Shown: positions 41,775 to 49,987 of the stretch, one piece after another
Layout: the number at the start of each line of letters is the position of its first letter
Numbering within the stretch: position 1 is the first letter of the stretch
Assembly: GCF_014857905.1 (NCBI RefSeq)
Contig: NZ_JACYXE010000001.1
Location: 248,001 to 312,000 of the forward strand
Source of the DNA: Agilicoccus flavus
GTDB taxonomy: Bacteria > Actinomycetota > Actinomycetes > Actinomycetales > Dermatophilaceae
DNA length: 64,000 bases
Direction: 5' to 3'
Notes under the pieces: generated by a model
Database searches by the model: none
Told to the model about the DNA's origin: nothing
What the model saw: the letters and a program-made list of their open reading frames with translations, nothing else
Position numbers and translations under genes: made by a program

Positions 41775-43125
41775 GGGCGGGTTCCTCCCCGGGGACGGGA
41801 CGTGCGGTGGGTTCGGGCGGTTCGGGGGCGCCGATGGCGGCGCGGTAGACGCGCGCGGTGCCGCGGGCGACGGCCGACCAGTCGTAGGTCTCGACGGCAC
41901 GGCGCCGCCCCGCCTCGCCCATGGCGGCGCGGCGGGCGTCGTCGCCGAGCAGGGCGTCCAGGGCGTCGGCGAAGCCCGCGGCGTCCCCGGGCGGGACGAG
42001 CAGCGCGCACTCCCCCTCCGGGCCGACGACCTCGGGGAGGGCACCGGCCCGGCTGACGACGAGCGGTGTGCCGCACGCCATCGCCTCGACGGTCGGCAGC
42101 GAGAACCCCTCGTACCGCGAGGGCACGCACACGACCTGCGCCGACGCGAAGAGGTCGGCCACCTGCGCCCCGGTGAGGCCGTCGACGAACCGGACCGTGT
42201 CGCGCAGCCCGAGGTCGTCGACGAGCCGAGCGGTCGGCCCGCCGGGCGTGGGCCTCGTGATGACGACGACCTCGAGACCGCGGCGGCGGGTCCGCAGGTG
42301 GGCGACCGCGTGCAGGAGGGTGTCGACGCCCTTGATGGGGGTGTCGGCGCTGGCCATGGCGACGACGCGCCCCGGCACGCGGGCCGCGCCGGGGGCGAAG
42401 ACGTCGGTCTGCACGCCGAGCGGGACGACGTGCACGGCCCGCGGGTCGACGCGGAAGTCGGCGACGATGTCGCGCTCGCTGCTCTCGGAGACGGTGACGA
42501 CGTGGCGCTGGGCCCGGGCGACCCGCCCCTGCATCGCGAGGAAGCCGTACCAGCGGCCCAGGGTCAGCCGGCGCCACCCGCTCGCCGACGCGAGGTCGGT
42601 GACGCGGTCACGGGTGATCGGGTGGTGGATCGTCGTGACCAGGGGCAGCCCGAGGCGCGGCACGGCGAGCATCCCGTAGCCGAGGCCCTGGTTGTCGTGG
42701 ACGACGTCGAACTCGTCGCGGTGCTTGCTCAGCCAGCGCGCCGCCCGCAGGCTGAACGTCAGCGGCTCCGGGAACCCCGCGGTGCACATGCCGGCGAACT
42801 CGAGGACGTCGATGGCGTCGCGGAACTCGCGCAGCGCCGGGATCCGGAACGGGTCGGGCTCGCGGTAGAGGTCGAGGCTCGGGAGCCGCACGAGACGGGG
42901 GTTCGGCGCCCGGTGGCCGGCGTCGCCGGCGTACTCGGTGTCCGACGCCAGTTCGTCACCGGCGCTCCCCACCACGTCCAGCTCGGGGTAGGGCGGCCCG
43001 GAGACGACGGTGACGTCGTGGCCCGCCTGCGAGAGCGCGCGGGACAGGTGCCGCACGTAGATGCCCTGACCGCCCGAATGCGGCTTGCTGCGGTACGACA
43101 GCAACGCCACGCGCAGCCCGGCCAT
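41761..43125 (-). CDS. GT4-family glycosyltransferase
   Basis: 454 residues, GT-B fold. The N-terminus LLSYRSKPHSGGQGIYVRHL has the glycine loop of GT4 enzymes. VTVSESSERDIVADF and VPLGVQTDVFAPG are inter-domain motifs, and SRYEGFSLPTVEAMACGTPLV holds the E-x7-E donor motif. It is complete and should be active with a nucleotide sugar. It opens the three-gene minus-strand operon; its coding sequence overlaps the methyltransferase start by 14 bp. Confidence 0.9.
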   Translation of the reverse strand: MAGLRVALLSYRSKPHSGGQGIYVRHLSRALSQAGHDVTVVSGPPYPELDVVGSAGDELASDTEYAGDAGHRAPNPRLVRLPSLDLYREPDPFRIPALREFRDAIDVLEFAGMCTAGFPEPLTFSLRAARWLSKHRDEFDVVHDNQGLGYGMLAVPRLGLPLVTTIHHPITRDRVTDLASASGWRRLTLGRWYGFLAMQGRVARAQRHVVTVSESSERDIVADFRVDPRAVHVVPLGVQTDVFAPGAARVPGRVVAMASADTPIKGVDTLLHAVAHLRTRRRGLEVVVITRPTPGGPTARLVDDLGLRDTVRFVDGLTGAQVADLFASAQVVCVPSRYEGFSLPTVEAMACGTPLVVSRAGALPEVVGPEGECALLVPPGDAAGFADALDALLGDDARRAAMGEAGRRRAVETYDWSAVARGTARVYRAAIGAPEPPEPTARPVPGEEPARADR

Positions 43126-43284
43126 CCACGCCTCCGTCCCCAGTTCGACTCGTCCGCGCGGACCCCGGCCCGGCGTCCGCCCAGCTTATCGACCCGCCGG
43201 CCCCGCCTCGCGCGGCGTCCCCGATCGCCCGGACCGACCGGTCGGATCCCCGACGGCACCCGCAACCGACCCCCTGGAGAAATC

Positions 43285-43301
43285 ACATAGAAGTTCTATG
43301 T
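43285..43301. promoter_or_regulatory. MarR operator overlapping the promoter of the marR-MFS pair
   Basis: ACATAGAAGTTCTATGT is a perfect 17-bp dyad (eight bases each side of a central G). It lies immediately before TATATT (43301-43306), a good -10, so a bound MarR dimer would block RNA polymerase. The ATG at 43313 is six bases after the -10, and no ribosome site is seen, which points to a leaderless mRNA. Autoregulation by the MarR protein is the simplest model. Confidence 0.75.
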
Positions 43302-43312
43302 ATATTCGAGCC

Positions 43313-43768
43313 ATGACAGCGCCCACCACCCTCGCGGTCGACCTCACCGCCGCCACCGCGCGGTTCGTCCGGTTCGTCCGGCAGGGCGCGCAGGCGTCGA
43401 CGGCGACGTGGCGGGCCCTCGCGATCCTCGACCAGCACGGGCCGCTGCGCGTCGGTGACTTCGCCGCCTTCGACCAGCTCACGCAGCCCACGGCGACGGC
43501 GATCCTGCGCCGGCTCGGGGCCGAGGGCGCCGTCGAGAAGGTGCCCGACCCCGCCGACGGCCGGGCGTCCCTCGTCGCCCTCACCGCCGCCGGCCGCGCC
43601 CGGCTCGCCGAGCTACGTGCGGACAACGCCGCCCGCCTCGACCCGGTGCTCGCCGCGCTCGACGACGACGACCTCGCCGTCCTCGCCCGCGCGACCGAGC
43701 TGCTCCTCGCCCTGACCGACCCCGACCCAGCGCCGGCCATCACCGCATCGAAGGGAACCCCCGCGTGA
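43313..43768 (+). CDS. MarR-family transcriptional regulator
   Basis: 151 residues. ATWRALAILDQHGPLRVGDFAAF leads into the winged helix, LTQPTATAILRRLGAEGAVEKV is the recognition helix, and DPADGRASLVALTAAGRARL is the wing with the conserved D-x-R. ATG 43313 is preferred since it lies at the expected distance from the TATATT -10; an in-frame ATG at 43298 falls inside the operator. Its stop overlaps the MFS start (GTGA), so regulator and transporter are co-made, a standard efflux-pump arrangement. Confidence 0.9.
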   Translation: MTAPTTLAVDLTAATARFVRFVRQGAQASTATWRALAILDQHGPLRVGDFAAFDQLTQPTATAILRRLGAEGAVEKVPDPADGRASLVALTAAGRARLAELRADNAARLDPVLAALDDDDLAVLARATELLLALTDPDPAPAITASKGTPA

Positions 43769-45039
43769 CCACCGCCCCCACCCCACCGACCCGCGATCGC
43801 GGGTCGAGCATCCTGCACCAGAGCACGTCGGTCTGGGCCGTCGCGTTCGCCTGCGTCGTCGCGTTCATGGGCATCGGGCTCGTCGACCCCATCCTCCCCG
43901 CCATCAGCGCGCAGCTCGACGCCTCGCCCACGGAGGCGATGCTGCTGTTCACCAGCTACCTCGTCATCACCGGGCTCGCGATGTTCGTCACGAGCTGGGT
44001 GGCCGGGCGGATCGGCGCGAAGCGCACGCTACTGGTGGGCCTGGCCCTCATCGTCGTCTTCGCGGCCCTCGCCGGCGCGTCCGGCTCGGTCGAGGCGATC
44101 ATCGGGTTCCGCGCCGGCTGGGGGCTCGGCAACGCGCTCTTCATCTCGACCGCCCTCGCGACCATCGTCGGCGCGGCCAGCGGCGGGGTCGACCGCGCGA
44201 TCATCCTCTACGAGGCGGCACTCGGCCTCGGCATCGCGACCGGCCCCCTGCTCGGAGGATTCCTCGGGGGGATCTCGTGGCGGGGGCCGTTCTTCGGCAC
44301 CGCCGCCCTCATGGCGGTCGGGCTCGTCGCCCTCCTCGTGCTCCTGCCGGCCGAGACGGCCCGCCCCACGCGCGTGCCGATGTCGGCCACGGTGGAGGCG
44401 CTGCGCCACCCCGCCCTCATGACGCTCGCCGCGGCCGCGGTCTGTTACAACTACGGCTTCTTCAGCCTGCTCGCCTACAGCCCGTTCCCGCTCGAGGCGG
44501 CCGGAGCACGCGCCGGCGTCCACGTGGGCGCCCACGAGCTCGGGATCGTCTTCTTCGGCTGGGGCCTGGCGCTCGCCGCGACGTCCGTGTTCGCGGCGCC
44601 CCGCCTCACCCACCGCTTCGGGCGCCTGCGCGTCCTGCTCGGCACGCTGACGCTCCTCACCCTCGACCTCGTCGGGCTCGCGCTGGGCGTGGAGTCGCTC
44701 GGCACCCTCGTCGTCGGGATCGTCGTGGGCGGCCTGCTCCTCGGCGTCATGAACACGGTGCTCACCGAGTCCGTCATGGAGGCCACGGACCTCCCCCGCG
44801 GCGTCGCGTCCTCCACGTACTCCGGCGTGCGGTTCCTCGGCGGGGCGGTCGCCGCCGGGGTGGCCGGGCCTCTGGCCGACGCGTTCGGGGCTGCGACCCC
44901 CTACTGGGTCGGGGCGCTCGCGCTGGTCGCCTCCGCCCTCGTCCTGTTCGCGGGCCGGCCGCGCCTGCGTGCCGCCGAGCGGCACCCCGACGAGGCCCCC
45001 GAGGTCGAGGCCATGGCGGTGACCGCCGGCGACGCCTGA
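43765..45039 (+). CDS. Major facilitator superfamily efflux transporter
   Basis: 424 residues with twelve membrane segments. VTSWVAGRIGAKRTLLVG is motif A between helices 2 and 3, GLGNALFISTALATIVGAAS is the motif-B area, and GIATGPLLGGFLGG in helix 5 matches the drug/proton antiporter motif C (G-x-x-x-G-P-x-x-G-G). That makes it an exporter, probably of a drug-like compound sensed by the MarR protein encoded immediately upstream. The GTG start overlaps the marR stop. Confidence 0.9.
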   Translation: MTTAPTPPTRDRGSSILHQSTSVWAVAFACVVAFMGIGLVDPILPAISAQLDASPTEAMLLFTSYLVITGLAMFVTSWVAGRIGAKRTLLVGLALIVVFAALAGASGSVEAIIGFRAGWGLGNALFISTALATIVGAASGGVDRAIILYEAALGLGIATGPLLGGFLGGISWRGPFFGTAALMAVGLVALLVLLPAETARPTRVPMSATVEALRHPALMTLAAAAVCYNYGFFSLLAYSPFPLEAAGARAGVHVGAHELGIVFFGWGLALAATSVFAAPRLTHRFGRLRVLLGTLTLLTLDLVGLALGVESLGTLVVGIVVGGLLLGVMNTVLTESVMEATDLPRGVASSTYSGVRFLGGAVAAGVAGPLADAFGAATPYWVGALALVASALVLFAGRPRLRAAERHPDEAPEVEAMAVTAGDA

Positions 45040-45154
45040 ACCTCGCACCCCCGTCGGGACCCGCCGGCGTTCGGGTGGCGCCCGTCGCGTCGCGGCCTGT
45101 TGCTGACGTGGGCGGCGGAGCCGCACACTGGACTGAAGAGGTCGAGGGGGACAC

Positions 45155-45556
45155 GTGAACCGGAACATGCTCAGGTACGCGGCGGTGACCGCCGGTTTCG
45201 TGGCGTCCGCGCCGGCGCTGGCGGGGGCGCTGCGATGGGCCACGACGGGTGAGGCGCCGGCCTGGGTGACGCGGGCCCGCGGCCGCCGGGGCGGCGACGA
45301 CGCCCCCGAACCGGTCCCCCAGGTCCTGCACGAGCTCGAGCTCACCCGCCTCGCCGACGAGCTGCAGCGGGTCCGGGCCGGCGCCGGCGCCGCGCGCGCC
45401 CACCACGTCCGGGCCACGACCGCGGCCTACGACGGGGTCCTGCTCGAGAGCTGCCGACGTCTCGGCATCGCGTCGCCTCGGGGCCCGGTGCCCCTCTCCG
45501 ACGCGGACCGGCTCGACGTGGAGTCGCGGCTCATGTCCGCCGGGATGCGCTGGTAG
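45155..45556 (+). CDS. Small membrane-anchored protein, paralogue of the gene at 46238
   Basis: 133 residues. An N-terminal hydrophobic segment (about 8-30) is followed by a soluble domain. From residue 57 the domain reads VLHELELTRLADELQRV, later AAYDGVLLESCRRLGI, and ends PLSDADRLDVESRLMSAGMRW. The same landmarks occur in the protein encoded at 46636-46238. I do not know the family. The GTG at 45155 follows GAGGGGGA. The gene converges with the LysE exporter and ends one base from it. Confidence 0.7.
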   Translation: MNRNMLRYAAVTAGFVASAPALAGALRWATTGEAPAWVTRARGRRGGDDAPEPVPQVLHELELTRLADELQRVRAGAGAARAHHVRATTAAYDGVLLESCRRLGIASPRGPVPLSDADRLDVESRLMSAGMRW

Positions 45557-45557
45557 G

Positions 45558-46154
45558 TCACCCGGCCACGAGCTTGATCGCGAGCGCGATCATCGTCACG
45601 CCGATGACGAGATCGAGGACGCGCCAGGTCTGCGGCCGTGCCGCCAGGCGACCCAGGCTGCGGGCGCCGAACCCGAGCGCCGTGAACCACAGGACGCTCG
45701 CCGTCATCGCCCCGGCCCCGAACCACCACCGGTGCTCACCGTGGCTTGCCGCCACCGACCCGAGCATGAGCACGGTGTCGAGGTACACGTGCGGGTTGAG
45801 CCACGTGAGCGCCAGCGCGGTGGTCGCCACCGTCCGGAGCGCGACCACCGGTGCGCCGGCCGGGTCGAGCGCCTCCGGGCGGCGGGCGCGCAGCAGCGCG
45901 TGGACGCCGAACCAGACCAGGTAGGCGGCGCCGAGCCACGTCACGACGGTGACGAGCGTCGGGTGGTCCTGCACGAGGGCCCCCACCCCGGCCACCCCCG
46001 CGGCGACGAGGACGAGGTCGCTGATCGCGCAGATCGCGACGACCACCCCGACGTGGCGACGGGTCAGCCCCACGCGCAGCACGTAGGCGTTCTGAGCGCC
46101 GATGGCGACGATGAGGGCGAGGCCCATGAGCAGGCCGGGCAGGAAGTGCGTCAT
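45558..46154 (-). CDS. LysE/ArgO-family amino-acid exporter
   Basis: 198 residues with six membrane segments. The N-terminal GLALIVAIGAQNAYVLRVGL is the LysE-family signature for basic-amino-acid exporters, and ALTWLNPHVYLDTVLMLG holds the conserved N-P-x-x-x-x-D motif. It should export lysine or arginine. The LysG/ArgP-type regulator that usually lies divergent from lysE is not adjacent here; instead the gene lies between two paralogous small proteins. A long dyad at 46204-46232 lies 50 bp upstream. Confidence 0.9.
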   Translation of the reverse strand: MTHFLPGLLMGLALIVAIGAQNAYVLRVGLTRRHVGVVVAICAISDLVLVAAGVAGVGALVQDHPTLVTVVTWLGAAYLVWFGVHALLRARRPEALDPAGAPVVALRTVATTALALTWLNPHVYLDTVLMLGSVAASHGEHRWWFGAGAMTASVLWFTALGFGARSLGRLAARPQTWRVLDLVIGVTMIALAIKLVAG

Positions 46155-46203
46155 GTCCTCGACGGTAGGGACGAGCGGTCCGTGAGGAAAGCGAAGCTTC
46201 CTT

Positions 46204-46232
46204 GCCTCGGTTCAGGATTCCTGAACCGAGGC
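46204..46232. terminator. 29-bp near-perfect dyad between lysE and the small paralogue gene
   Basis: GCCTCGGTTCAGG (46204-46216), ATT, and CCTGAACCGAGGC (46220-46232) form a 13-bp perfect stem. It starts five bases after the stop of the small-protein gene, so on the minus strand it suits a terminator. It also lies 50 bp upstream of the lysE start and could be the binding site of its regulator. A second imperfect hairpin (about 46183-46203) follows. Confidence 0.6.
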
Positions 46233-46237
46233 GGACC

Positions 46238-46636
46238 TCACCACTGGAGGCCGGCGGAGGCCAGCTCCGCCTCGACCTCGAGGCGCCGCTTCGCGGAGAG
46301 CGGGAGGCGTTCGGGGGGCACGGGCAGGCCGAGGTCGGCGGAGCCCGCGAGGAGCTGGGCGTCGTAGGCGGCCAGGCACGCCTGGGTGCGCACGTAGGCA
46401 CCCGGCTGGCGCACGCGACGCTCCCGCTCGACGGCCGCGGCGAGCCGGGTCAGCTCGAGCTCGCGCAGGACGGTGGGCAGCGCCTCCTCTGCCGGCGGAG
46501 GTGGGCGCCGGGGCAGTAATCGATCGACGTAGACGGGCACCCGGCCGAGGTAGAGCCAGGCCGCCGCGTCGAGGGCGAGACGCAGGACGAGGCACGCCAG
46601 CGCGATCGCCGACACGTAGAACACCAGGGACGCCAT
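46238..46636 (-). CDS. Small membrane-anchored protein, paralogue of the gene at 45155
   Basis: 132 residues. One N-terminal membrane helix (about 4-30), a Pro/Arg linker, then LPTVLRELELTRLAAAVER, CLAAYDAQLLAGSADLGLPVP and the ending PLSAKRRLEVEAELASAGLQW. These align with the protein from 45155-45556 through the ELELTRL, AAYD-x-x-LL and final A-G-x-x-W motifs. Function unknown; the lack of catalytic motifs suggests a scaffold or regulator. The ATG at 46636 follows a GAGG. Confidence 0.7.
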   Translation of the reverse strand: MASLVFYVSAIALACLVLRLALDAAAWLYLGRVPVYVDRLLPRRPPPPAEEALPTVLRELELTRLAAAVERERRVRQPGAYVRTQACLAAYDAQLLAGSADLGLPVPPERLPLSAKRRLEVEAELASAGLQW

Positions 46637-46714
46637 CGCCACCACCTCGCCAGCCAGTCTGGCCCGGCCTCCCCCGCGTGACAAGGGCGGTCCGGACCCG
46701 GTTGACTGCGGCCC

Positions 46715-47359
46715 ATGGATCGCCTCGACCACCTCAACCGCCACGCCGAGCGCGGCACCACCGACCGGGACCGCCTCGACGCGCTCCTCGACGAGCAGTG
46801 GGTCGGCACGCTGAGCACCGTCGTCGACGGCCTGCCCTGGGCCGTGCCCATGCTCTTCGCCCGCGACGGCGACCGGATCATCCTGCACGGGTCGACGGGG
46901 GCGGGGGCCTTGCGGGAGGTGGCCGACGGGGCGCCGGCGGCGTTCTGCGTGGCGACCGTCGACGCGCTCGTCGTCGCGGCCACGACGTTCGACTCCTCGG
47001 CCAACTATCGCTCGGCCGTCGTCCGCGGGCGGCTGGCGAACCTCACCGGCGACGAGAAGACCCGCGTCCTCGACGCGTTCTCCGAGAAGCTGCTGCCCGG
47101 GCGCACGAGCGAGGTGCGGCCCATGACGAAGCGCGAGATGGCGGCCACCCTGGCGATGGCCCTGCCCATCGAGGACGGCGCGTGGATCATGAAGGCTCGC
47201 GAGGGCCTGCCCTCGACGAACGAGGAGTCGGGCGCCGAGCGCGACGTGTGGACCGGCGTCGTGCCCGTGCGCAGCGGCTACGTGGAGCCGGCCGCCTCGC
47301 CGTGGTCGACGCGGACCGAGGTCCCGGCCTCGGTGCGGCGCCTCGTGGCCGGGCGGTAG
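46715..47359 (+). CDS. Pyridoxamine 5'-phosphate oxidase-related flavin split-barrel protein
   Basis: 214 residues. LDEQWVGTLSTVVDGLPWAVPM is the first strand pair of the split barrel, LHGSTGAGALREVADG the flavin-phosphate loop, and SANYRSAVVRGRLANL a later strand pair. It resembles the nitroimidazole-resistance/PPOX-2 class rather than true PdxH, so FMN or F420 oxidoreductase activity is more likely than vitamin B6 synthesis. Its 3' end overlaps the convergent acyltransferase gene by 82 bp. Confidence 0.82.
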   Translation: MDRLDHLNRHAERGTTDRDRLDALLDEQWVGTLSTVVDGLPWAVPMLFARDGDRIILHGSTGAGALREVADGAPAAFCVATVDALVVAATTFDSSANYRSAVVRGRLANLTGDEKTRVLDAFSEKLLPGRTSEVRPMTKREMAATLAMALPIEDGAWIMKAREGLPSTNEESGAERDVWTGVVPVRSGYVEPAASPWSTRTEVPASVRRLVAGR

Positions 47360-48621
47360 CCGCCGGCGACGGCCTCCCGCAGCCGGCGCGGCGGCTCGAA
47401 GAGGATCCCGAGGCCCGCCCGCTTGAGGAGCGCCTCGAGACCGAGGCTGAGCGCGACGACGACGGCGGTCGCCACGACCGGGTACGCGATGGCGACGAGG
47501 TCGTTGGACTCCCAGCGGGCCACGAGCGCCGGGTGCTGCGAGCCCCAGATGACGAGCAGCCCCGCGAGCGGCCAGTGGATGACGTACACGCCGAGGGTGC
47601 GCCGGCCGATCCACGCCGCCGGGGCCTCGATCGCCCTCCACCGGCACAGGAACTTCGCCAGCGCGAGGAACACGATGCTCAGGGGCACGCACGCGAGCAC
47701 GCTCGCCGGGTAGCGCAGCAGCGGGGGCAGGAGGAGCATCGCGGCGCCGAACACCGCCGCGGCAGCGGCCGACCACCCGACGACGCGCCGGGAGTCGACG
47801 TAGCGGCGCACCTGCGGGGCGAGGTAGACGCCCGCCGCGAAGAAGACGGCGCGGGGCAGACCGACGGGCGTCTCGGTGGCGCGCTCCACGACCCAGCCCG
47901 CGACAACGAGACCGAGCAGGACGAGCGGCGGCGGCACCCCGCGCAGCAGGGACAGGACGGCGATCGACGCGGCGAGCACGGCGACGAACCACAGCGGCCC
48001 GAACTGCGGGTAGAGCAGCTCGCGCACGAACCCGCCGAACGAGTCGACGTCCGAGAACACCTGCGGCGAGGCGCCGGGTGCGAGCAGGAGCTCCATCGCG
48101 ACGTAGATCAGCGTCCACACGAGGTAGATGTGCAGGTTGGTGAGCACCGCGAGCCGCGTGCGCCCGTTGCCCAGGCCGGCCCGCACCTTGGTCGAGGCCA
48201 GCCAGCCCGAGACGAAGAGGAGCAACGGCATCCGCAGCTCCGCCAGGAGCGCCGAGTTGAAGACGACCCACGCCTTGACCAGCGGGCGACCCTCGAGATC
48301 ACCGGCCAACGGGAAGGCGTGGAAGACGCCGACGTGGACGAGGACGACGGCGACGACGCAGAACCCGCGGGCCATGTCGACCCACGCCATCCGCTCGCGC
48401 GGTGCGGCCGACGGTGCGGCGGGCGGCGGCGGCGAGCCCTGGGCGGCGCCCGGCGCGGCGCTGGTCACGGCGGCGGGCAGCTCCCGGGATCGGCTCTCGG
48501 TCTCGCGACGGCGTCCGGTCCCGCGTCGGCGTTCGCGCGGGTGGTCGCACGGGCGGTCGCGCAGGGAGGGGGGCGTGGCCGTGCTCCCGGACGCGGAGGG
48601 CCTCGACTGCTCCGAGCTCAT
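47278..48621 (-). CDS. Acyltransferase-3 family membrane protein
   Basis: 447 residues with ten predicted membrane segments. After an 80-residue polar N-terminus, ERMAWVDMARGFCVVAVVLVH is the start of the acyltransferase-3 domain and the His in VVLVHVGVFHAFP is the family's catalytic candidate. IGRRTLGVYVIHWPL is a conserved late motif. The family moves acyl groups (acetyl, succinyl) to cell-surface glycans or antibiotics. Substrate unknown. The last 27 residues overlap the convergent PPOX-like gene. Confidence 0.85.
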   Translation of the reverse strand: MSSEQSRPSASGSTATPPSLRDRPCDHPRERRRGTGRRRETESRSRELPAAVTSAAPGAAQGSPPPPAAPSAAPRERMAWVDMARGFCVVAVVLVHVGVFHAFPLAGDLEGRPLVKAWVVFNSALLAELRMPLLLFVSGWLASTKVRAGLGNGRTRLAVLTNLHIYLVWTLIYVAMELLLAPGASPQVFSDVDSFGGFVRELLYPQFGPLWFVAVLAASIAVLSLLRGVPPPLVLLGLVVAGWVVERATETPVGLPRAVFFAAGVYLAPQVRRYVDSRRVVGWSAAAAAVFGAAMLLLPPLLRYPASVLACVPLSIVFLALAKFLCRWRAIEAPAAWIGRRTLGVYVIHWPLAGLLVIWGSQHPALVARWESNDLVAIAYPVVATAVVVALSLGLEALLKRAGLGILFEPPRRLREAVAGGYRPATRRRTEAGTSVRVDHGEAAGST

Positions 48622-48989
48622 GCAACCCCTCCCGGGGCGGGAACCCGATCGGCTCCGGGCGCGGTCTCCGCGGCGGCGTGCACGACGAATCTCCCCGGGA
48701 TGGTGGATGACGGCGCCGCACAGGGCGCCGACCGCCCTCGCGGCGGCATGACGTCTTCGACCCTAGCGGCGGCGCCCCACCCACGTCACGACCCACAGAC
48801 ACTCCCGGGGCGCCCCGTGGCCCCGGCGCCTGCCCGCGCGACGGAGCGTCGTGACGGACACTGGGGCGACGGGCCGGGCGGGCGGGAGCGGGCCGGGGGA
48901 CGTCGACCGCGGGGGACGCGGCAGGCGGGGGTTGTGCGCGAATCAGACTGCGCATCAGTCATATTCGACAGATGAGGGACGGTGGGGAC
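48622..48989. other. Divergent intergenic region before the DUF3152 gene
   Basis: 368 bp. CATATT (48960-48965) is a possible -10 for the DUF3152 gene, 25 bp before its ATG. The rest is GC-rich without clear hairpins, coding frames or operators. Confidence 0.45.
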
Positions 48990-49904
48990 ATGACGCGACG
49001 GACACGGGCGGCACGGGCCGCGGGGGCGGCGATCGCGCTGACGGCGGCGCTCGCGCCGGCGAGCGGGGCCTGGGCGGCGGGCGGGCCGACCGCAACGGGC
49101 GCGCCGGGGGCGATGGGGGCGAGCAGGGCCACGGCCGGGGACGCGCCCACCCTGCACGGCGGCTGGGTCGGCGAGGCCGCCGCGCGCCGGGGGACGACCA
49201 CGCGGCTGGCCGGGACGACGTCACGGCCGGTGGGCGTCGTGCGCGTCGACCGCCGCGTCTCCGGGCGCTGGGTCGCGGCGGGCAGCGCGGCGGTGTCGAC
49301 GAGGTCGAGCTCGGCGGGTTCGTGGTCGGTCACCGTCCGGGTGCCGGGCGTTCCGTCGGCGCAGACGTACCGGATCGTGTGGGTCTCGGGCCGGGCCCCC
49401 CTGGCGTCGGCCGTGCTGCCCACCCTCGACGTCTACGAACTCGACACCTACAGCGTGCGGACCCGCGGCCGGGTGTCCTCCGACGTGTCGACGTTCGCCC
49501 GGTTCGCCGCCGCGACGTACGCCGACCCCCGGGGCTGGGCCCGGGCGCACCACCGGTTCCGGCAGGTGCGCTCCGGCGGCGACTTCACCCTCGTGCTCGC
49601 GCAGGCGTCGACCCTGCCGCGGTACTCCCCCGTGTGCAGCGTCCGCTACAGCTGCCGCGTGGGCCGCAACGTCGTCATCAACGACACCCCGTGGCGGGCG
49701 AGGACACCCGCGTTCACCGGCGATCTCACCGCGTACCGCCGCATGGTCGTCAACCACGAGACGGGGCACTGGCTGGGCCTGTCGCACCGCTCGTGCCCGG
49801 CCCGCGGCGCACTCGCGCCCGTCATGCAGCAGCAGTCGAAGTCGATGCAGGGCTGCCGGGCGAACTCCTGGCCCCTACCGGGCGAGGTCGCGCGGGTCCG
49901 CTGA
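48990..49904 (+). CDS. Secreted DUF3152-type zinc metalloprotease-like protein
   Basis: 304 residues. An Arg-rich start and hydrophobic run ending ALAPASGAWA form a signal peptide. Residues about 60-140 are a beta-rich domain. The C-terminal domain holds HETGHWLGLSH with His256, His260 and Glu257 as an H-E-x-x-H zinc site, and ALAPVMQQQSKSMQGCR with the Met-turn-like VM. Paired cysteines (CSVRYSC, and two later) suggest disulfides outside the cell. The overall plan matches the actinobacterial DUF3152 proteins. ATG 48990 is used; a start at 48972 would add six residues. Confidence 0.82.
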   Translation: MTRRTRAARAAGAAIALTAALAPASGAWAAGGPTATGAPGAMGASRATAGDAPTLHGGWVGEAAARRGTTTRLAGTTSRPVGVVRVDRRVSGRWVAAGSAAVSTRSSSAGSWSVTVRVPGVPSAQTYRIVWVSGRAPLASAVLPTLDVYELDTYSVRTRGRVSSDVSTFARFAAATYADPRGWARAHHRFRQVRSGGDFTLVLAQASTLPRYSPVCSVRYSCRVGRNVVINDTPWRARTPAFTGDLTAYRRMVVNHETGHWLGLSHRSCPARGALAPVMQQQSKSMQGCRANSWPLPGEVARVR

Positions 49905-49987
49905 CCCGGCGACGGAACCCTCTCTCGAACGAGCGGTGGGCCGCGCCGGCGGCACCCCGCGCCCCGACGCGGCGGAAGGCCCGCCCC

